DNA of 64,000 nucleotides from Cymodocea nodosa (taxonomy: Eukaryota; Streptophyta; Magnoliopsida; Alismatales; Cymodoceaceae): contig JAZBRI010000003.1 of NCBI GenBank assembly GCA_036874045.1, positions 2,306,501 through 2,370,500 of the forward strand, written 5' to 3'. Positions 24,016-39,000 of the stretch are shown here, piece by piece (position 1 is the stretch's first letter; the number at the start of each line of letters is the position of its first letter). Both the position numbers and the translations under genes were made by a program. Under the pieces are notes generated by a model. That model saw nothing but the letters and a program-made list of their open reading frames with translations. It made no database searches and was not told where the DNA came from.

Positions 24016-27000
24016 CTACAGCGACTCAACTGATCCACTTTTCAATCTTTCCATCCGGGCCTGCAGCCCTGACAATGCCTTCTCGTCCATTGGTAAAATG
24101 TTTGACGGCACTGGATGTTCTTCGCCATTCTGCGTTTCATGAAATTGATTTTGCAAAGCCTGGGCACGGCTGTCGCCTGCAGACCCCAACGGGTGGTTGC
24201 CAAAATCAACGTTCCCGGCAGCTGCAGCTGCCTGAATGGATTTCATGCGTTCTCTGATTGCGTCCAATGTCCCTGAAGTTACTCCAACCACTGCTTTGCA
24301 CAAACAGTAAAAAGGAGCCTCAGGAAGAAGAAAATTATAGGGGAAATCACAGAAGCAAGGACAGAAATATATATGAATGGGAAAGACAGTAACCTCCAGA
24401 TGCGAATCTATCATTTCTATCCTCTGCTATTTGTAGACCTCTCAAAGAAAGTGCCTCCTGGGTAGCATCATCATCAGCATGCGATGCAGGTACATCAGAA
24501 GTAACATGTTCTGACTTTACAGCAATAGATTTTGTGTGAACAGGAGAAAGTGGATCAGATTTTGGGGAAGTAGAATTTAGAGCCAGAGGTGGGGGTGTGG
24601 AGATGGGGAGGCTAGAAGGTGTCCGGCCAGAGGCAGCATTTCTTTCCATCTGCATGAGTAACAGAAGAAATTTCGCTCCCATTTTATGGAACAAAATCAT
24701 AAAAGACAATAGAACAATAAAAATCATAAACCGCATACCTGTGCCAGCCCATCTCTTATGTATGTTCGGAATGCTTCACTCGCATTTTGAAGTTGTGCAA
24801 ATATATCAACCTGAAAAGATAATAAAAAAATTTGGTGAAATAGCTTGATGGACAGGAAAAAGGTAAATACACTAATGGAAATAGAAGTTTAAAATAACGT
24901 ATCACAAGTTCACGGCATCAACGAAGACATCATTATTTACCTTTGGATAAAGTTGAGTAATTCGATAGAGTTCATATAGACCAATGGTGCAAGTCTGTTT
25001 GTCACCAATTTTCTTAAAAACAGCAGCAAGTTCTTGCTGTTTGCATCATCAAAGACAAAAATTATCATTACTTTAGCAACATTGTATATGAAACTTCAAA
25101 AAACAAATTAACCAATTCTTCCAAGGAAAATGTCAGAAAGAATTAAAGACAGCATCAATCGTAATGAAAACACCTTTAACTGTGCATCTGCAGAATGTGT
25201 TGCAGCTGATGGATTATTTGAAGCAGAATCACCCCAATGTGTTTGCCCCATTGGTCCTGAAGGCGTCAACATTCTAGCAGCAGCTAGAGTCTAGAAAAGA
25301 ATAGTACATTAAAAGTAAAAATTACACTTTTTTCATTCATCATACAGCTAAGCATTATGTTGCAGAACTTATCTGTTGAGAAAACCTTTTTTTACCTGAA
25401 GATTCAGATCAATATAGGCAAGAATGATTGGTTGTGGCTCCATATCTATGGGAACCATCGATAAATGTCCTTTAATTGCTGTTCCACGAACCTTGACAAG
25501 CTCATGCAACACAGTTTTAACCATTCGCAATGGTTTATCATCAGCTCCCGCCCTAGAAAAGTTTGATTATATAAGAACCATCTATTATAACAATGCAAGT
25601 ATGCAATAAAACATACCAGTTCAAAAAATAAGCAACTGCAAGTACCTTCGTCGTATCTCTTCCATCCCAAGTTCTTGCATATAAACATGGATACTTTGAA
25701 GAATGAGGTCAAGATCAACATCAAAAATTGTACTCTGAAGGACCTGAAAAGTTTAAGAAACAAAGCAACAAGATAAGAAGCAAAAGTAAAAGGAAAGATT
25801 TGAGTGCGGCAGTAAATGTAGTGGAGTAAACCTTTGTTAGTTTGATTAGACATTTAACAACTAATTCAGAGAACTTCTGATTCCTAGCAAGAAATCCTTC
25901 ATTTGAAGCAGGAGAATGCCATCTTCCTGGGTCCAGGGGCCGCAACAAATTAATCAACACAACAAATGATGAAGTGCGATCAGCATTATCCTGCCAAATA
26001 ATCATCAGAATGAGACAAAAGTACATTAAGTGGATTAAACATGAACAAATATCATATGCCAACCAGAATTTTAAGCATCAACACGTTAAGTGCTTTCAAT
26101 AGTTGGCTCCCCTCATCCATTAGTGGAACTCTTTCATCTAAAAGCCAAAGTAGAAGTTCTGTAATAAGGTGGTCCAATGTACTCTGCTTTACAGCTTGAC
26201 CAAGTCTTTTAATCTGAAAGGTCTGCAAAACAATAACAATACCACAAGAACGTATAATGAAAGATAAACTTTAAAATTTAAGAAAAAACCATCATTAAGA
26301 ATGCCTTACCTGCATGAGTGTATTCAGAACATATTTACAAGACCTCGAAGAAGCTCCAGCAAGGCTAAAATCAAAACTCTTTGGAACCTAAAAAAAAAAC
26401 ATGAAACGCAACTAAGCAACAACGCAGATAATGATCATACTTCCGATCATTTCTGGATACCACCTACCATATTTGCTAAACATGAAACAAGTCTATCTGC
26501 CTCTTTCACAAGATCCTCGAGGGAACTTTTGTCAGGATCAGTAGTCGCCAGAGTCAACTCGTGGCAAATTACTTTCATACCTTCAACTGACTGCATGAAA
26601 GAATTAGAATGCAAATCTCAGTTCACATTAATAAAGAACTGGCAACATACCGTGCAGATTCCAAGACACATGAAGACTCAACACCACATTATAGTTAGCT
26701 ATTGAAGAATAAAAAATTAAAGGAAAACATCTTTATAGCACTGAAAAGGCAAAAACACCAACATTTTTAATTGATTACGATAATACATAATGCTGACCAG
26801 ACTGATTATGTACCGAATTGGCATGCCACTACAATAGTAAGCCATGAACCACATAAACAGAAAGAGTAACACATAATACAATAACCAAAATCATGTATTC
26901 TAAGTAATGTCACAAAGGACAAGCACATTTCGAAATAGGAATGGAATTATTTATTTAGTAATTTATTTATTAGAAAACCAGTTCTTCCTTGCACAAAATC

Positions 27001-30000
27001 TATATATACAATTATGTTGGAAAAATATAATGTAAATTTTGCAGGAAAAATTGAGTATATGTCACCCTTCTTTTCTCTATTTTTTCTGATATTCAATCAT
27101 TTGTTACATTTTAATCTGATTTTCCCTCCTAAACTTTTCAAAGTTAGTAGCACGTTGTTTACACAAGGGACTGCAAGGCTCAAGCTGAATTGACAATTTA
27201 CACAAGGTAATACAAGCTGTACAGCTCTTTCATATGAAGGAGATCTAGACGAGGAGAAGAATAAGGCCCTTGTAATAAACTATAAATTTGAAAGTAAACG
27301 AAAAAGTAGACCAAATGCACAGTCAATAACATAATTCCATATCATCACTTTACACACATCTGGAAGTGTCATGAATGCAGAATAAAAATAAAATCTGATC
27401 CATAGACAAGAATGTAAACACTTGATAGTTTAACCTTTCCAAGGAAGTGCCTTTAAGAGATGATTTTTCTTTCACAAAAACGACCTGATTTTGTATTTGA
27501 TTGTGAAACTTGAAAGATTTCCAAAGAAGTGGTGAAACTTCAAGATAACACATTACACAGTGGTATAAATTATTACTAGGAGATCACATTCTATTTTAAG
27601 AAAACATGTAATTCATGAAAAAATAGTAGGAAATAAGAACCTGCTCAGGGGAATCAGGGGAAATAATATCAAGTGCATCATGCCAATCTGTCGGACCATT
27701 TGATAGAGAAAATGATCGTGATAAAATATTTCTATCCATGTGAGGATCAATGTGAACAAAATTCTCTCTGCCACCAACGATATAAGAAAAGTTAACAAGC
27801 TAGATAGAATGATAGACACAAATGCTTCAAATTTAGTTCCCTTGCAAGGTACCTGGTAATGGCAGTAGCAAAGGAACGTGATGAGGATTCTCCACTTTGT
27901 TCGGCCATTTCCATTCTATACATTGAAAAGGTATCATGGCAGTACAAATAAGTAAAAGAAATTTTCCATAGTTAGACAACAGCCGTGTGAATGGTTCTAA
28001 TATCTATGTAATGATGAAATTTTCAACATACCAACATAGAAACCCAACAAAAATCCATTCAAGAAGACTATTTTAATGACTATTTCATAGAGAATCATAC
28101 ATCCAATTTTGCAGATTTCCATAGACCACATCACAAGGAGAAAAATTGAAATTACTATGCTACCATGACATTGCATGCATGTTTCTGGAAAAATCAAACA
28201 TCCCTAGGACATTTACAAGTGTAAAGATTCCTATTGTGTTGCTTTCCAAGGCCTACATTGCTGAATGAAGACCACCTATGATGCTGACCTTTGATGTTTT
28301 CTAAAAATGGTAGGGGTGACCATCTTGAAAAGTATATTTTCAACGTGACCAAAGGCACATTTCATATTGCATTTTTCATACCTCAAGGCAGTAACTGGTT
28401 TGATATTCTTGATCAGGATGTGGGGAGCTTCTCTATTTTGGACATGGTAAACCTCAAGGTACTCGTTTCTAGTGTGCTACATTAGTGTGGTTTACATGAT
28501 TGCCACGGTAAAGAGGCATTCATTGAGGAGCTATCTCAGTAGACAGCAGATGACCCTACCCATACATAACCAAGGGTAATCTCAACACAAGGATATCAGA
28601 TACGTGGAATGGGTTAGAACATGGAAAGAGTATCAGAACAAACATTGTTACCAAAGAAATTCAATGGAATAATGGGGTAGCTTAAGTTGGAATGCAAGTA
28701 TGGAACGAAAAATAATATAGCAAAAAAATTCAAATCTAAAACTAAACGAAGTTGGGCACGACCTCAATATAAATCTTTATAAGGTGAAGAGTGCAGCTAT
28801 GGAAGCATGGAAGGTGGAGATTCAAGTGAAATAAGAGGATGGGTAATTGTCGAAGTACTAGCAAGGGCAACATTTGGCACAGTAGTAATGGCAATGATCC
28901 CCTGTATGATCATAGTGTTCACATGGCGTGCATCTCTAACCATCTATGTGACCTCCACAGCCTCCACAACGTCTTGAGCCACCACCAAGACCTTGAGTGG
29001 CAACCATCGCTGAGTGGTCTCCTGTATGCATACCAATGGAAATCCATAATACATGAGCAAAGGATTTCACCAGATTAAGAAGAATATGAATTCCAAGTAT
29101 CTGCCTGCAAATTTGGGATGACAACTCCAGAGCTAGACTTGATAGGCAAGCATGTCCCAATAACACCTCATAGTTGATACATTGACGTTAATGGCTAATA
29201 AACCTCCAACTTCTCCAACAAGGTCTACAGAGTGGCAAAGTGTTCCTGCACCGATCTGTCTCCCATACACTGTGAGTATCTACTCCTTTGCTGGCTGTAG
29301 CATCATAACTTTCTCGGTACACTGAATATCTGCACCGATTTTCAGAACTTTGGCAACAATTAGCTTGACACTATACCATAGCTACATCATAACCATTAAA
29401 TCATCAAAATACCAATCATCATATGCATTGTTCTTTACATCTAGAGGCCACTGTGTAAGGTGCTTCACCTTCCAATAGCAGAAATAAAGTTCTGAAAACC
29501 CTGTGACCATAACAAGTAATTCCTACCATTGAGTTTCTTGGATGCCCCACTGAGATTCTCGGTAATGGGCTCCCTTGTGGTCATCTTCAATCACTAATTA
29601 AGTTTGTCCAAAGAGAAAGATGGCAGTCCGATCAGACAGAGTTAGGAATAGTGCTTCCACAGCTAGAAAACAGGTTCGATTTATGATTCACCCTCAGTTG
29701 CAACAGATTTGTCAAATCACAGCCTCGTGCATGGGCTGCTCAAGTAGAAAGGAGACTGGCCTGGTTGTCAGTAGTTGGAAATGGGCCACCAGATGCAACC
29801 AATGGCAGAAGAGAAAAGAGACGATCCAGAAAGGACAAGTTGGATCTGATGGCTCTGGCAGTGCTGATTACCCCAGCTAATGCAGGCAGAGCCCTGGGAA
29901 AGCGCTAGCAGAAGTGTGGATGAGGTGGGAGAGGTCCAGCAGTAGCAGTGGTGGTGAGAAAAGGGATGGACAAACTGGTAGTGGCTCTGGCATCATGTGG

Positions 30001-33000
30001 GGAAGAAAGATTGGGAAGACTATCATCAATCATCATTAGAAAAAGAACTGAGTACAATATATATATAAGACAGATGAACATTGCTAAGCTGTGGCATCTG
30101 GAATTTGAGAAGTGGTTAAAATGACCACAAGAATGACCAGGTGACGTCCCATGATCAGTGTCTGTTTGTATGAATGATTAACAATCTGATATAGTGACCG
30201 AATAAATCAGGAGTGTTCCCAAGAAGTGTGTCGTTCACCTTTGAATGAATATTCAAGGCCCAAGCATTCATGAGATTACATGGAAGTATAGAAGTCATTG
30301 TTCTGGTATGTATGATATTTTGTGTCTGCTCCCCATTCAGTTTCAAGACAAAAGGACCATCTGATTTTTTTTAATTGAGAGTACAAGATGGATTTCGGAA
30401 TGCACAGGCAAAGATGTTCTAAGGAGAACTCTAGCCTGATTCACAATGCACTGAGAAATTTCTCATCGCTCTTATAGCACTTAGCAGGAAAACCTCCGAG
30501 AAGAGCACTCTATGCTACAGACGGTTCTTAAATTTGTGTTGTTCAAAGTGAATCTACAAAGTGCTATGTGTTCCTTGTCCTTTCTAATTACAATTTGTGG
30601 GCAATTCCAAAGAATTTGTGAAGGATTTGGTGGCCATAGATTCTGAATATTGGAACCAATGTTTTATTTGGTCATCCATCTATAAACTTGTACATATTTT
30701 CTTACATTTCATAGATGGTAAAAGCCACTTATAGTTTCTTGGAAAAAAAAGTCAAGTCAGATAAAAATGGTATCCAAACGACAATGAAGATGGTTTGACA
30801 TGCCCAGTAGTAACAGGCTTTACACGCATCAATCAAGCTGTCAGGAAGCCAGGTTAGAGGAGGTAACTCTTGTACGCACTTTCTGGCAACGAGACATGGC
30901 TAGACTTCGTTAAATAGCTAAGTCCTCTTTTAAATGATAAAATAGGATCATTCTTAGTGATAGATACTTTATGGCACAGCACTAACAGTGTAAACAAGAT
31001 CAAACCGTCTATTGAAGTTACAAATATTATCACTCCCCAACGTCACGTAAGCCCTACAACTACAGTAAAACAGCACTTCAGTGCTCAGTAAGAAAATTTG
31101 GTTTGTGGGTGCAGGCAAAAAAAATACCAAAATCAATCCATTTCATCAGGATTATTACAGGAAAAAAAACTTAGTACCCAGCAAGAAAATGCAGTCAAAG
31201 ATTCCATTGAAATGTGTATATTCAACTCAAAATCAATTAACAATGAGTAGATCTATATATTAATCTACATTTTATATTCAATTTTACCAGTATGGGACTA
31301 TTCTATCAATCCCTCTCACTAGTAGCTTTCTTAGTTCCTACAAATATTCTTTTTTATTAGAATGATGTATATGAACTTACTTCAATCTCTGTTCTGACAT
31401 CATGAAACATAGACATCTAATTCAAAATCAAATGACAGTATAAGCATTCATCTATATATTTAATCTATATTTTGTTTTAACTTCTACTATGATGGGACTA
31501 TACCAACAATACTGAAGCCAACCCATTTCATGAACTTTGAGTTGAAATGTCAAACGGCTGACTTTAGGAAAACAGTTGTTTTCATTTAAATAAAATAAGA
31601 AATGGACTGCAAACATAACCTAAAAAAGATGCACATCATAAAGAAAGTGTTCAATGCCCCATTAAACAAATGCAATTCTAATAAAACCATAGCCCTGAAT
31701 GGCCTCTAGATTTGTCATATTTCCTTATAAATAATAAAGAAAATTTACAGCTAACAGACATAAAAAGATGATAAATTTAGAACGAGATTAACAAGAAAAA
31801 AATTGAGAAAAAGAACAAGAACACAGTAATACAATAGAAAACAAACTTCAGCACAATCCAACTGAAACCATGAGTAAAAAACAGACTTCCAACTTCAAGA
31901 CAAAAAAGATACCCATTATCCCTGACCGAACGTCTCAAAGCTGCCCTAGCTTCCCCAGGCTTTCCTTCTTTCCTTTTTTCCATTTCCCTAGCCTAAAATA
32001 GAAGAGAATAAGGAAATGCAGCTAACAGGAACTATTGATATACTCACAGAAATCAAAGAGTTACCTTCCACTTAAATCGGTCATCCAACATACTCCTTTG
32101 GGCATCTGATATTGCCCCAACGAATTTCCAAATATCATCCCCTTATTCAAGAAAAGTACAAAATAATCAAAGCAAAGGCCACCAATGCAGAAGTGAGTTC
32201 TTGACCATTCAATATTGGATCATTAAAAGACCAACGCAAGGCCATTAATTACCAAGATTCTTAAAGGCAGTAGCTAATGTATTGAGTGCAGCCTTCCGTA
32301 TTTCCCCATCTCGTTCAGACGTTAATGCAGCAACGAGTTGCAGAGACTTTAACTGGCTATTTATCTGCAAGAAACAGTTATCAAAAAATATCCATCTATG
32401 AATGATGGGGGAGAAAAGTAGCAAAGTACCTCAGTTCCATGATGATCGAAGAAAAACCCAATAAGTTCAACACACTCTATCCGAGTCCTGTTATTTTTAG
32501 ACCGCAAACCCTCCAATATATATGGAAAGAACTTTGAAGCTGAATAAATAGAAATTATCCGTTTCAAAAGCTGACGCATTTTTTCACGCACTTTTTCAAT
32601 ATTATGGCCAGACTGCAACACAAGCAAAAGAAAATATCAGATTATCGTCTAAAGATGGTTTAAACTTAAGAAAAATTCTTAGAAATAATAGATTCTAGAC
32701 GCACATGACCATCAACCATACATTTTAGAATTTATAGTTTTTTAATCGTACTTCTTAATGTAAAGGATTGGTGCTATAATATGATTACTCAGCACGTAGC
32801 CCCTAAAAATGTGCTTGCTGATATTGTCGATTGCACTATAGATGACTTTTGGCTTTTTGTGAATCATTTTTAATGGAAGAGAATAACAGGCATGTTTAAG
32901 AATAATAAAGAGATATTACTGAAAACAAACCTTTTCTATAAGACATGGAAGAAATATAGCTGCTTCTGCTTCAGTGAGTGCATAACCATCACTCTTTAAA

Positions 33001-36000
33001 GTATCAACAAGTTCAGGAAGAAACTCCAGAACCTGAATTGCGGAAATTTGGAAATGTGTAACCACCTTATGATTAATTACTTAGAGCAGAAGGAAACAAC
33101 TTAGAGAAAAGAATGATACCTTCAGCAAGCAAGTGGTATTAGATTCACAAAGTCGCAAAACAAACCACCTCAAAAGTATATCAAGAAGCTCAGCCACATA
33201 TGACCCACTAGATGGCAAAGCCTATCGTGAAAAAAAAACTAAATAAGAACCGTGCATGAGGAAACAACATGAAAAGATTCATACGAATAATTACCTTCTG
33301 CAACAAATCAAGTCCTTCAACTTGCTTCTTAAAATCTGAGCTCAGTAGTCTTCGGTGTAGGTCCTCTCTGAAATACTTTGCAAAATCATACTGAAAAATG
33401 CATAGCAATCAATCACAACACCATTAAAGAATCCAAACTGATTAAAAAAAATTCCTTTGAAGCAATAGTGTAGAATACTGTCAGGTTGATTTTGTTCCAT
33501 GTATTAAAATTTACATTGTTTAACATCATGGAAAAATTTTGTTGATCTGATTGCACAAAAGCAAGGCATTTTTTATAATTAACAATAATAGGTACTTGAT
33601 CCACTGCAAAATGAAATCACCATAAATAATATTAAGATCATGCACACACAACTAAAAATGTCTCGCAACACAAATTCTCACAGGTCAACCACTAAATAAT
33701 AAAAAATACTCATTCTGAAAAAATGAACAAAGCACTAACATTCAGATGAAAACAAAAATATATTGTGAAATTGGCCACGTGAAAGTGATGATGGAATATG
33801 GGAGGTGGGGAGATGGTGAAAGACAGATTGATGCTTGCGTTCTCTTAGTTTTGGCCATTGCATGGTAGAGTACAGAGATGCTGTCCAGTGTACGAACTGC
33901 CATAGGATGAGGCACCAGAGCCATGCTTTTGCCCTAAAGCAAAAGATGCATACTGTATGAGCAACAGGTGGCTCTTCAAGATAAGTATTAACACTGGAGT
34001 AGGGGAGGTGGTGATCCTGCAGTGTGTAAGGATGGCAAGGCTTAAATGGAGTACTCTTGACTGGTGAACCTAGAGGTGGTTGCACAATCAAGAGAAAGGT
34101 TACAACAGTCTTATCAGCCATATCGAAGAGTATCTATTGAGTACACTTATCATTTTGCTTCTATCTTTATTAGCAGATCAAAAGATAAATTAGTACTATT
34201 GTTTCTATCTTCAATATCTATTGAGTACTCTTTATCTTTAGTATCCATTAAGTGCTCTTGGGTGGTGAACCTTATGTCAATTTATTCAAGTCTACTTCTG
34301 CAGATAGAAACAGAATTATTGCCAAAAAGGTTTCCATTAATGTGCATTGAAATTAAGGATAGAGACACAATGCATAGCAAATCATTTTCTTTTGTGAGAC
34401 ACAATGCATAGATGACAAAGGACGAATACTGTGATACGGTGAGCCAACGGAAGATCATACACATGCAAGAAATAGAATTTCTTCAACTGGTCCACAAGGT
34501 TGATAGAAAAGTAACAACAAATAATTTTCTTTTGTAATGACCAAGTACATACCTCAAGATCTTGAACCTGCTCAGGCCGTGGTTCTTCAAATTTAAATTT
34601 GCGGACTACCAGCCTTTCTCTGTCTTCCTGTATATGCCAAATAGTTACTGGTAATTAACTGCTTTAAATGTGCAAAATAAAAATCTGTATCTGGAAGAAC
34701 CTTGTTTGAATCCTTGATATTAAATAAAGCCTGTGATTGGAGTGCAACATCTTGAGCAGAAACAATAGAATCTTGCTTCGAAATTCTCAATGGAGCACCT
34801 CTCTAAAAGGGAGGAACATCAAGATTTGTCTACAAATGAATAACAAATAATACAAACAATGAAAATCTGAGCTGTAGTTCTAACCCGTCCAGTATGCCTT
34901 GAGCCTCGTTCATTAACAGCATTTGAACCCATTTTTCCAGTCCTGGTGCTTGTTTTTGACAACAGATTGGAAGGCATCATTTTTGTGGACTCAGTTGACT
35001 CTGAAAAAGGCAGAAAGGATAAAAAAATCAGAAATCCGATGATAAATGGAAAAGAAGTGTTTAATAGGTTCCTTTATGACCTTGAGGTAAACCAGAGAGC
35101 TTTAGTCGTTCAAGAATTATGGTTAAGGCAGGTCCACGTAAATCTTTCAAATTCTTAGTGACCTGCAGCAACACAATATCTAGGATCTCTATGCAAACAC
35201 AGATCACAAAAAAGGAGACAAGTGTAAAAAGTAAGGTGGGAATACCAGTTCATTCCCACAGACTCTCACAATTTCACCAAATGAGACTTCAGCAGCTTTA
35301 CGAACCTCCACTGACTTGTCCTGGAAAAAACATCAATAAATAAACAAGTTCAAAACTGTTTAAGCCAAACAAGAAAAAAAAAAAATTAATGTTATGAATA
35401 CCGTCAAAGCAGCAGCTGTTGGCTTTAGGAGATGCACAGCCTCAGTGGAATTACCAACTTTAGAGAGATGTCTGGATAACCAATCAAAAAGATCTTTCCG
35501 TCCCTCAGCACCAATTTTGGAGTCTGTTAAAGCACTTGCAATATACAAAACCTGAACATGAAAAAGCAAAGAGTTAATGATTAATCCAACAAGATTAATC
35601 CAAAATCACTCTGATAAGCCTACACAAGCCAAAAGGTACCATCTTATCCAGTTGCACAGCCGCAACCCAAGAGTCCAAAGCACTAAGAGTGCACTCTCTC
35701 ATGTGCTTCTTATTGTCACCAAGACACTTCAGGATATCAGATAAGATGCCCTGTGAAAAATAAATTGTAAATTAAAATCATCTCTGGACACGAAAATATT
35801 CATTTTCAAAATTCTCGGCAATGTATTATACAAATTTAATGAGATCAACTATATGTGTATAAAAGTTCACACAAATACCTTGCTTGATTTCTCAACGGCA
35901 GGACCCATAGCAGATGCAATACTACCAATAGTACTCAATGTTGCCATAACCAAATTTTTATTGCTGTCATACAACCGACCACGAACAGCAACAAACAAGT

Positions 36001-39000
36001 CCACTGATGATGAAAAGATAAAGGTGAAAAACCATCTGATATTACCGAACTTGTTACATTATATGGTTTTTCAAATGTAACTAGTTTCTATGAATAAAGT
36101 AATACCGGTGCCAGCAGGCTGTATCCTCTTATTAGCTTCATCCAAAATTCTGTTAATGGATTCTATAGATTCTAATCGAACCTAAAAGAAAATAATGGAG
36201 TCTTGATCAAAATTCACTTGATGTAGATGAAATGAAGAGAAAATCAGAATACAGCTTGTTGGTTAGAAAAATATAAACCTTCCAGTCTGGGCTTCCAAGG
36301 TTTTTCAAAAGACTAGGAGTAATCTTTCCACTGATATCTTCACGAGGGAGACCATCGTATCCAACAGAGGATGTAGACAAATTAGTTTCCATCGCTTTCA
36401 CAGTCTTCTTAGGAGCAGCAGCAGCCTATCAACGAAAAAAGCATCTCAAAATCCTTGTCCATTATTAACCACAAAGGTCAGCTATCACCAAGCAAAATAT
36501 CATGATATTCACACTTTTGATTGCTAGAGTTGTGTCTTAGACTATTTTTATTGCAATGATTTTGTTACATGTCATTATGTGATCTGCTCACATCTAATAC
36601 CAAATAAGTTGGAGACTTACGGAATGTCTACTTGACGAGTAGCTGTCTTAAGAAAATCTTCAGACAATGTGAGCATAGGATCTTAAAAAGCTAGAATGAG
36701 TTGATGACCAGATTTGGTTTGCAATCATATTGGTAATGATCTCAATGCACAGATTTGACAAGGAATCCACACCAAGACACAAGTAATAAATCAGTTTTGA
36801 ATAAAAGAGGCAGAGGATTTATTGTCGAAAGCTACACCTATTCCATAGTGTTTCCACCTCATAGCATGGAGTGAAACATGACACATTCTCCTCCTGCACA
36901 CATGCCATGTCCTGAGCTAAAACTAAAACTCCCTGAAAATATCAAGATCTGAGTGACAGGGCCATAGGGGAAGGCAGCCCAAAAATAGGAAAGAAAGCAA
37001 AAGTAGATACCGTAAATCCACAATCTCTGAAAAGAAATAGTTGCAGGACAACAAGCTGTACTTTCATGGGCACCAAATAATTTCAGATCCCTTGAGAGCA
37101 TTCAAGAAAGCATCCGCCAAAGCACAGGATACACAAGAAGGATCACACAGAGAAGAATCATTGCAACTTCAACACAACACTCAAAATTGAAAATCCCATA
37201 CAACTTGTTCTCAAAAGGCATGCAGCACTCATCCCAACAAGCAGAAGGCACAACAAACAAGCAATCTAGCAAGGGAAAGAAGGAATTTAAGAGTCAAAGC
37301 ACTGTACCAAGGTTCATCCCAAAACTGGAACCAGTTCCGAATCTGAAACTACAGGAAGAGCACACAATCAACAACAATGACATTCTCAAGGATGCTTCCC
37401 CCACTCTAAGTTAATGTATACCAATCATCCCTAGGAGAGAACCTTAGTATCACATGCTTAACATTACTCGCTGCTATAGATGGTGAGAATAACACAAAAT
37501 ATGGGGCAGGTCACATTCCCTTCAACCAAATGCAGTATCCATTTCTCCAAAAGAGTGAGATTAGTTTTAAGGTGATGCATACCAAGTCAAAGTAGTTTTA
37601 AGGTGATGCATACCAAGTCAAAGTTACCCCTTACATTAGAATTTGTGCACCTTGTGCCAAGCCGCCAAAGGAATTCAAGTACCACAGAGAAATCAACACT
37701 TAAGGTCTGCTTGTATACATAGAACTGAAATTCTAACAAAATTGGAATTTTATAGAATTGAACGGAAACAGAATTTAAAATATAGATGTTTGTGCATGCT
37801 CAAGAATTTGATTAAAATTAAAATTCAAGTATTTGCATATAGTATGGAATTTAATAAAATTAGAAATTTATATTTAAGTATAATAATAATATAATAAGTT
37901 TAATTAATTAATTAATTTAAGTATTTGTTAAAATAATTAATTAGTAAATTTATTACATTAATCAATTGATATATTATATAATTATATTATTAAATGTTCA
38001 TATGTCATTTATCAATAGTTGAAGGACATACAAAAAATTTTCAAGATAAAATTCAATTTCACACCTCCCTAAATGAGAATTTACATTCTTATGTTTACAT
38101 TGTAATATGAAATTTCATTTCTTTTAGAAATAGAAATTTTAAATGCACAAACACCTCCTTTATTCAGAGAAATTAACAGAATTTAAATTCACTTCCGTAC
38201 CTTAATGTCGGTAAATGACCTCAACGATAAAAAGAGAAGTAGAAAGAACAAACCTTCTTGAAGGATACAACCACAACCAAAAAATTCAATAGAAAACATT
38301 TGCATTTTACAAAATTTTAATTTTGATGGTAGCAAACATTGAATAATATAGAATTGTAGTTCTTGCACTAATCTAAAATAAGGTGCATAAAAGATATTTG
38401 TTATAATGTAATCAATAGAAAACTAGAAGTAATATACACCGGGCTGAACAAGTAAAGCAAGCAGCAGTCACTTTTATTTTTAAAAAAAGCTGTACCTCAA
38501 AGGGGTTTTTCGCATACTCAGCCTCAAGTGCACTAAGAAGTGCAGGTTTTACATCATTTAAAAAGTTCTTTATATCTGCAATAAGAACAAGTTTCAGCCT
38601 TTGCAAAACACACTGGAAAAAAAAATCCTAGATAATATATCTAACCTGGACCGACAAACTTGTGCAAGACACCAATAAGCTTTATAGTTGCATTCCTGGT
38701 TGCAGCGGCACTGGACTGCAAACCAGTCTCCTTGGAGAAATCAATTAGATCCTGCACAAAAGTTGTATTTTTTATCCACAATAACATATGATAAACAAAG
38801 AATATAAACAACAGAGATGCAATGTAGTATATCAATATGTATTTTCTGCAAACCTTTAGCTTTATAAGTGAAACGCCAAAGTCTTCCACTGCTGACACCA
38901 TCCATAGAAGACCCTCGCTCAGCACTTTGGGGTTCTTGTGCACTTTCATAATTTTATAAAGCTAGAATAAAATAAATATCAATTAACAAAATACATCTAC

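Larger units (their letters stand above)
24016..34627 (-). other. MOR1: MOR1 exons 34-54 (TOG5 and C-terminal domain)
   Basis: Exons: 34627-34553, 33390-33295, 33221-33120, 33032-32931, 32612-32430, 32364-32253, 32141-32065 (TOG5, about 1143-1391); 31992-31913, 27915-27853, 27767-27641 (variable linker to 1481); 26590-26468, 26387-26310, 26222-26064, 25990-25832, 25743-25646, 25552-25396, 25290-25174, 25036-24941, 24810-24739, 24649-24394, 24290-24016 (C-terminal domain). Blocks seen include SKNNRTRIECVELIG, KPGEARAALRRSVRD, DNADRTSSFVVLINLLRPLD and QNASEAFRTYIRDGLAQ. Confidence 0.9.
36426..38495 (-). other. MOR1 intron 24 (2.07 kb)
   Basis: Contains a perfect 31-bp tandem duplication (37563-37624) and a fold-back element (37785-38155). 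The remainder, 36430-37560, is unassigned. Confidence 0.8.
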
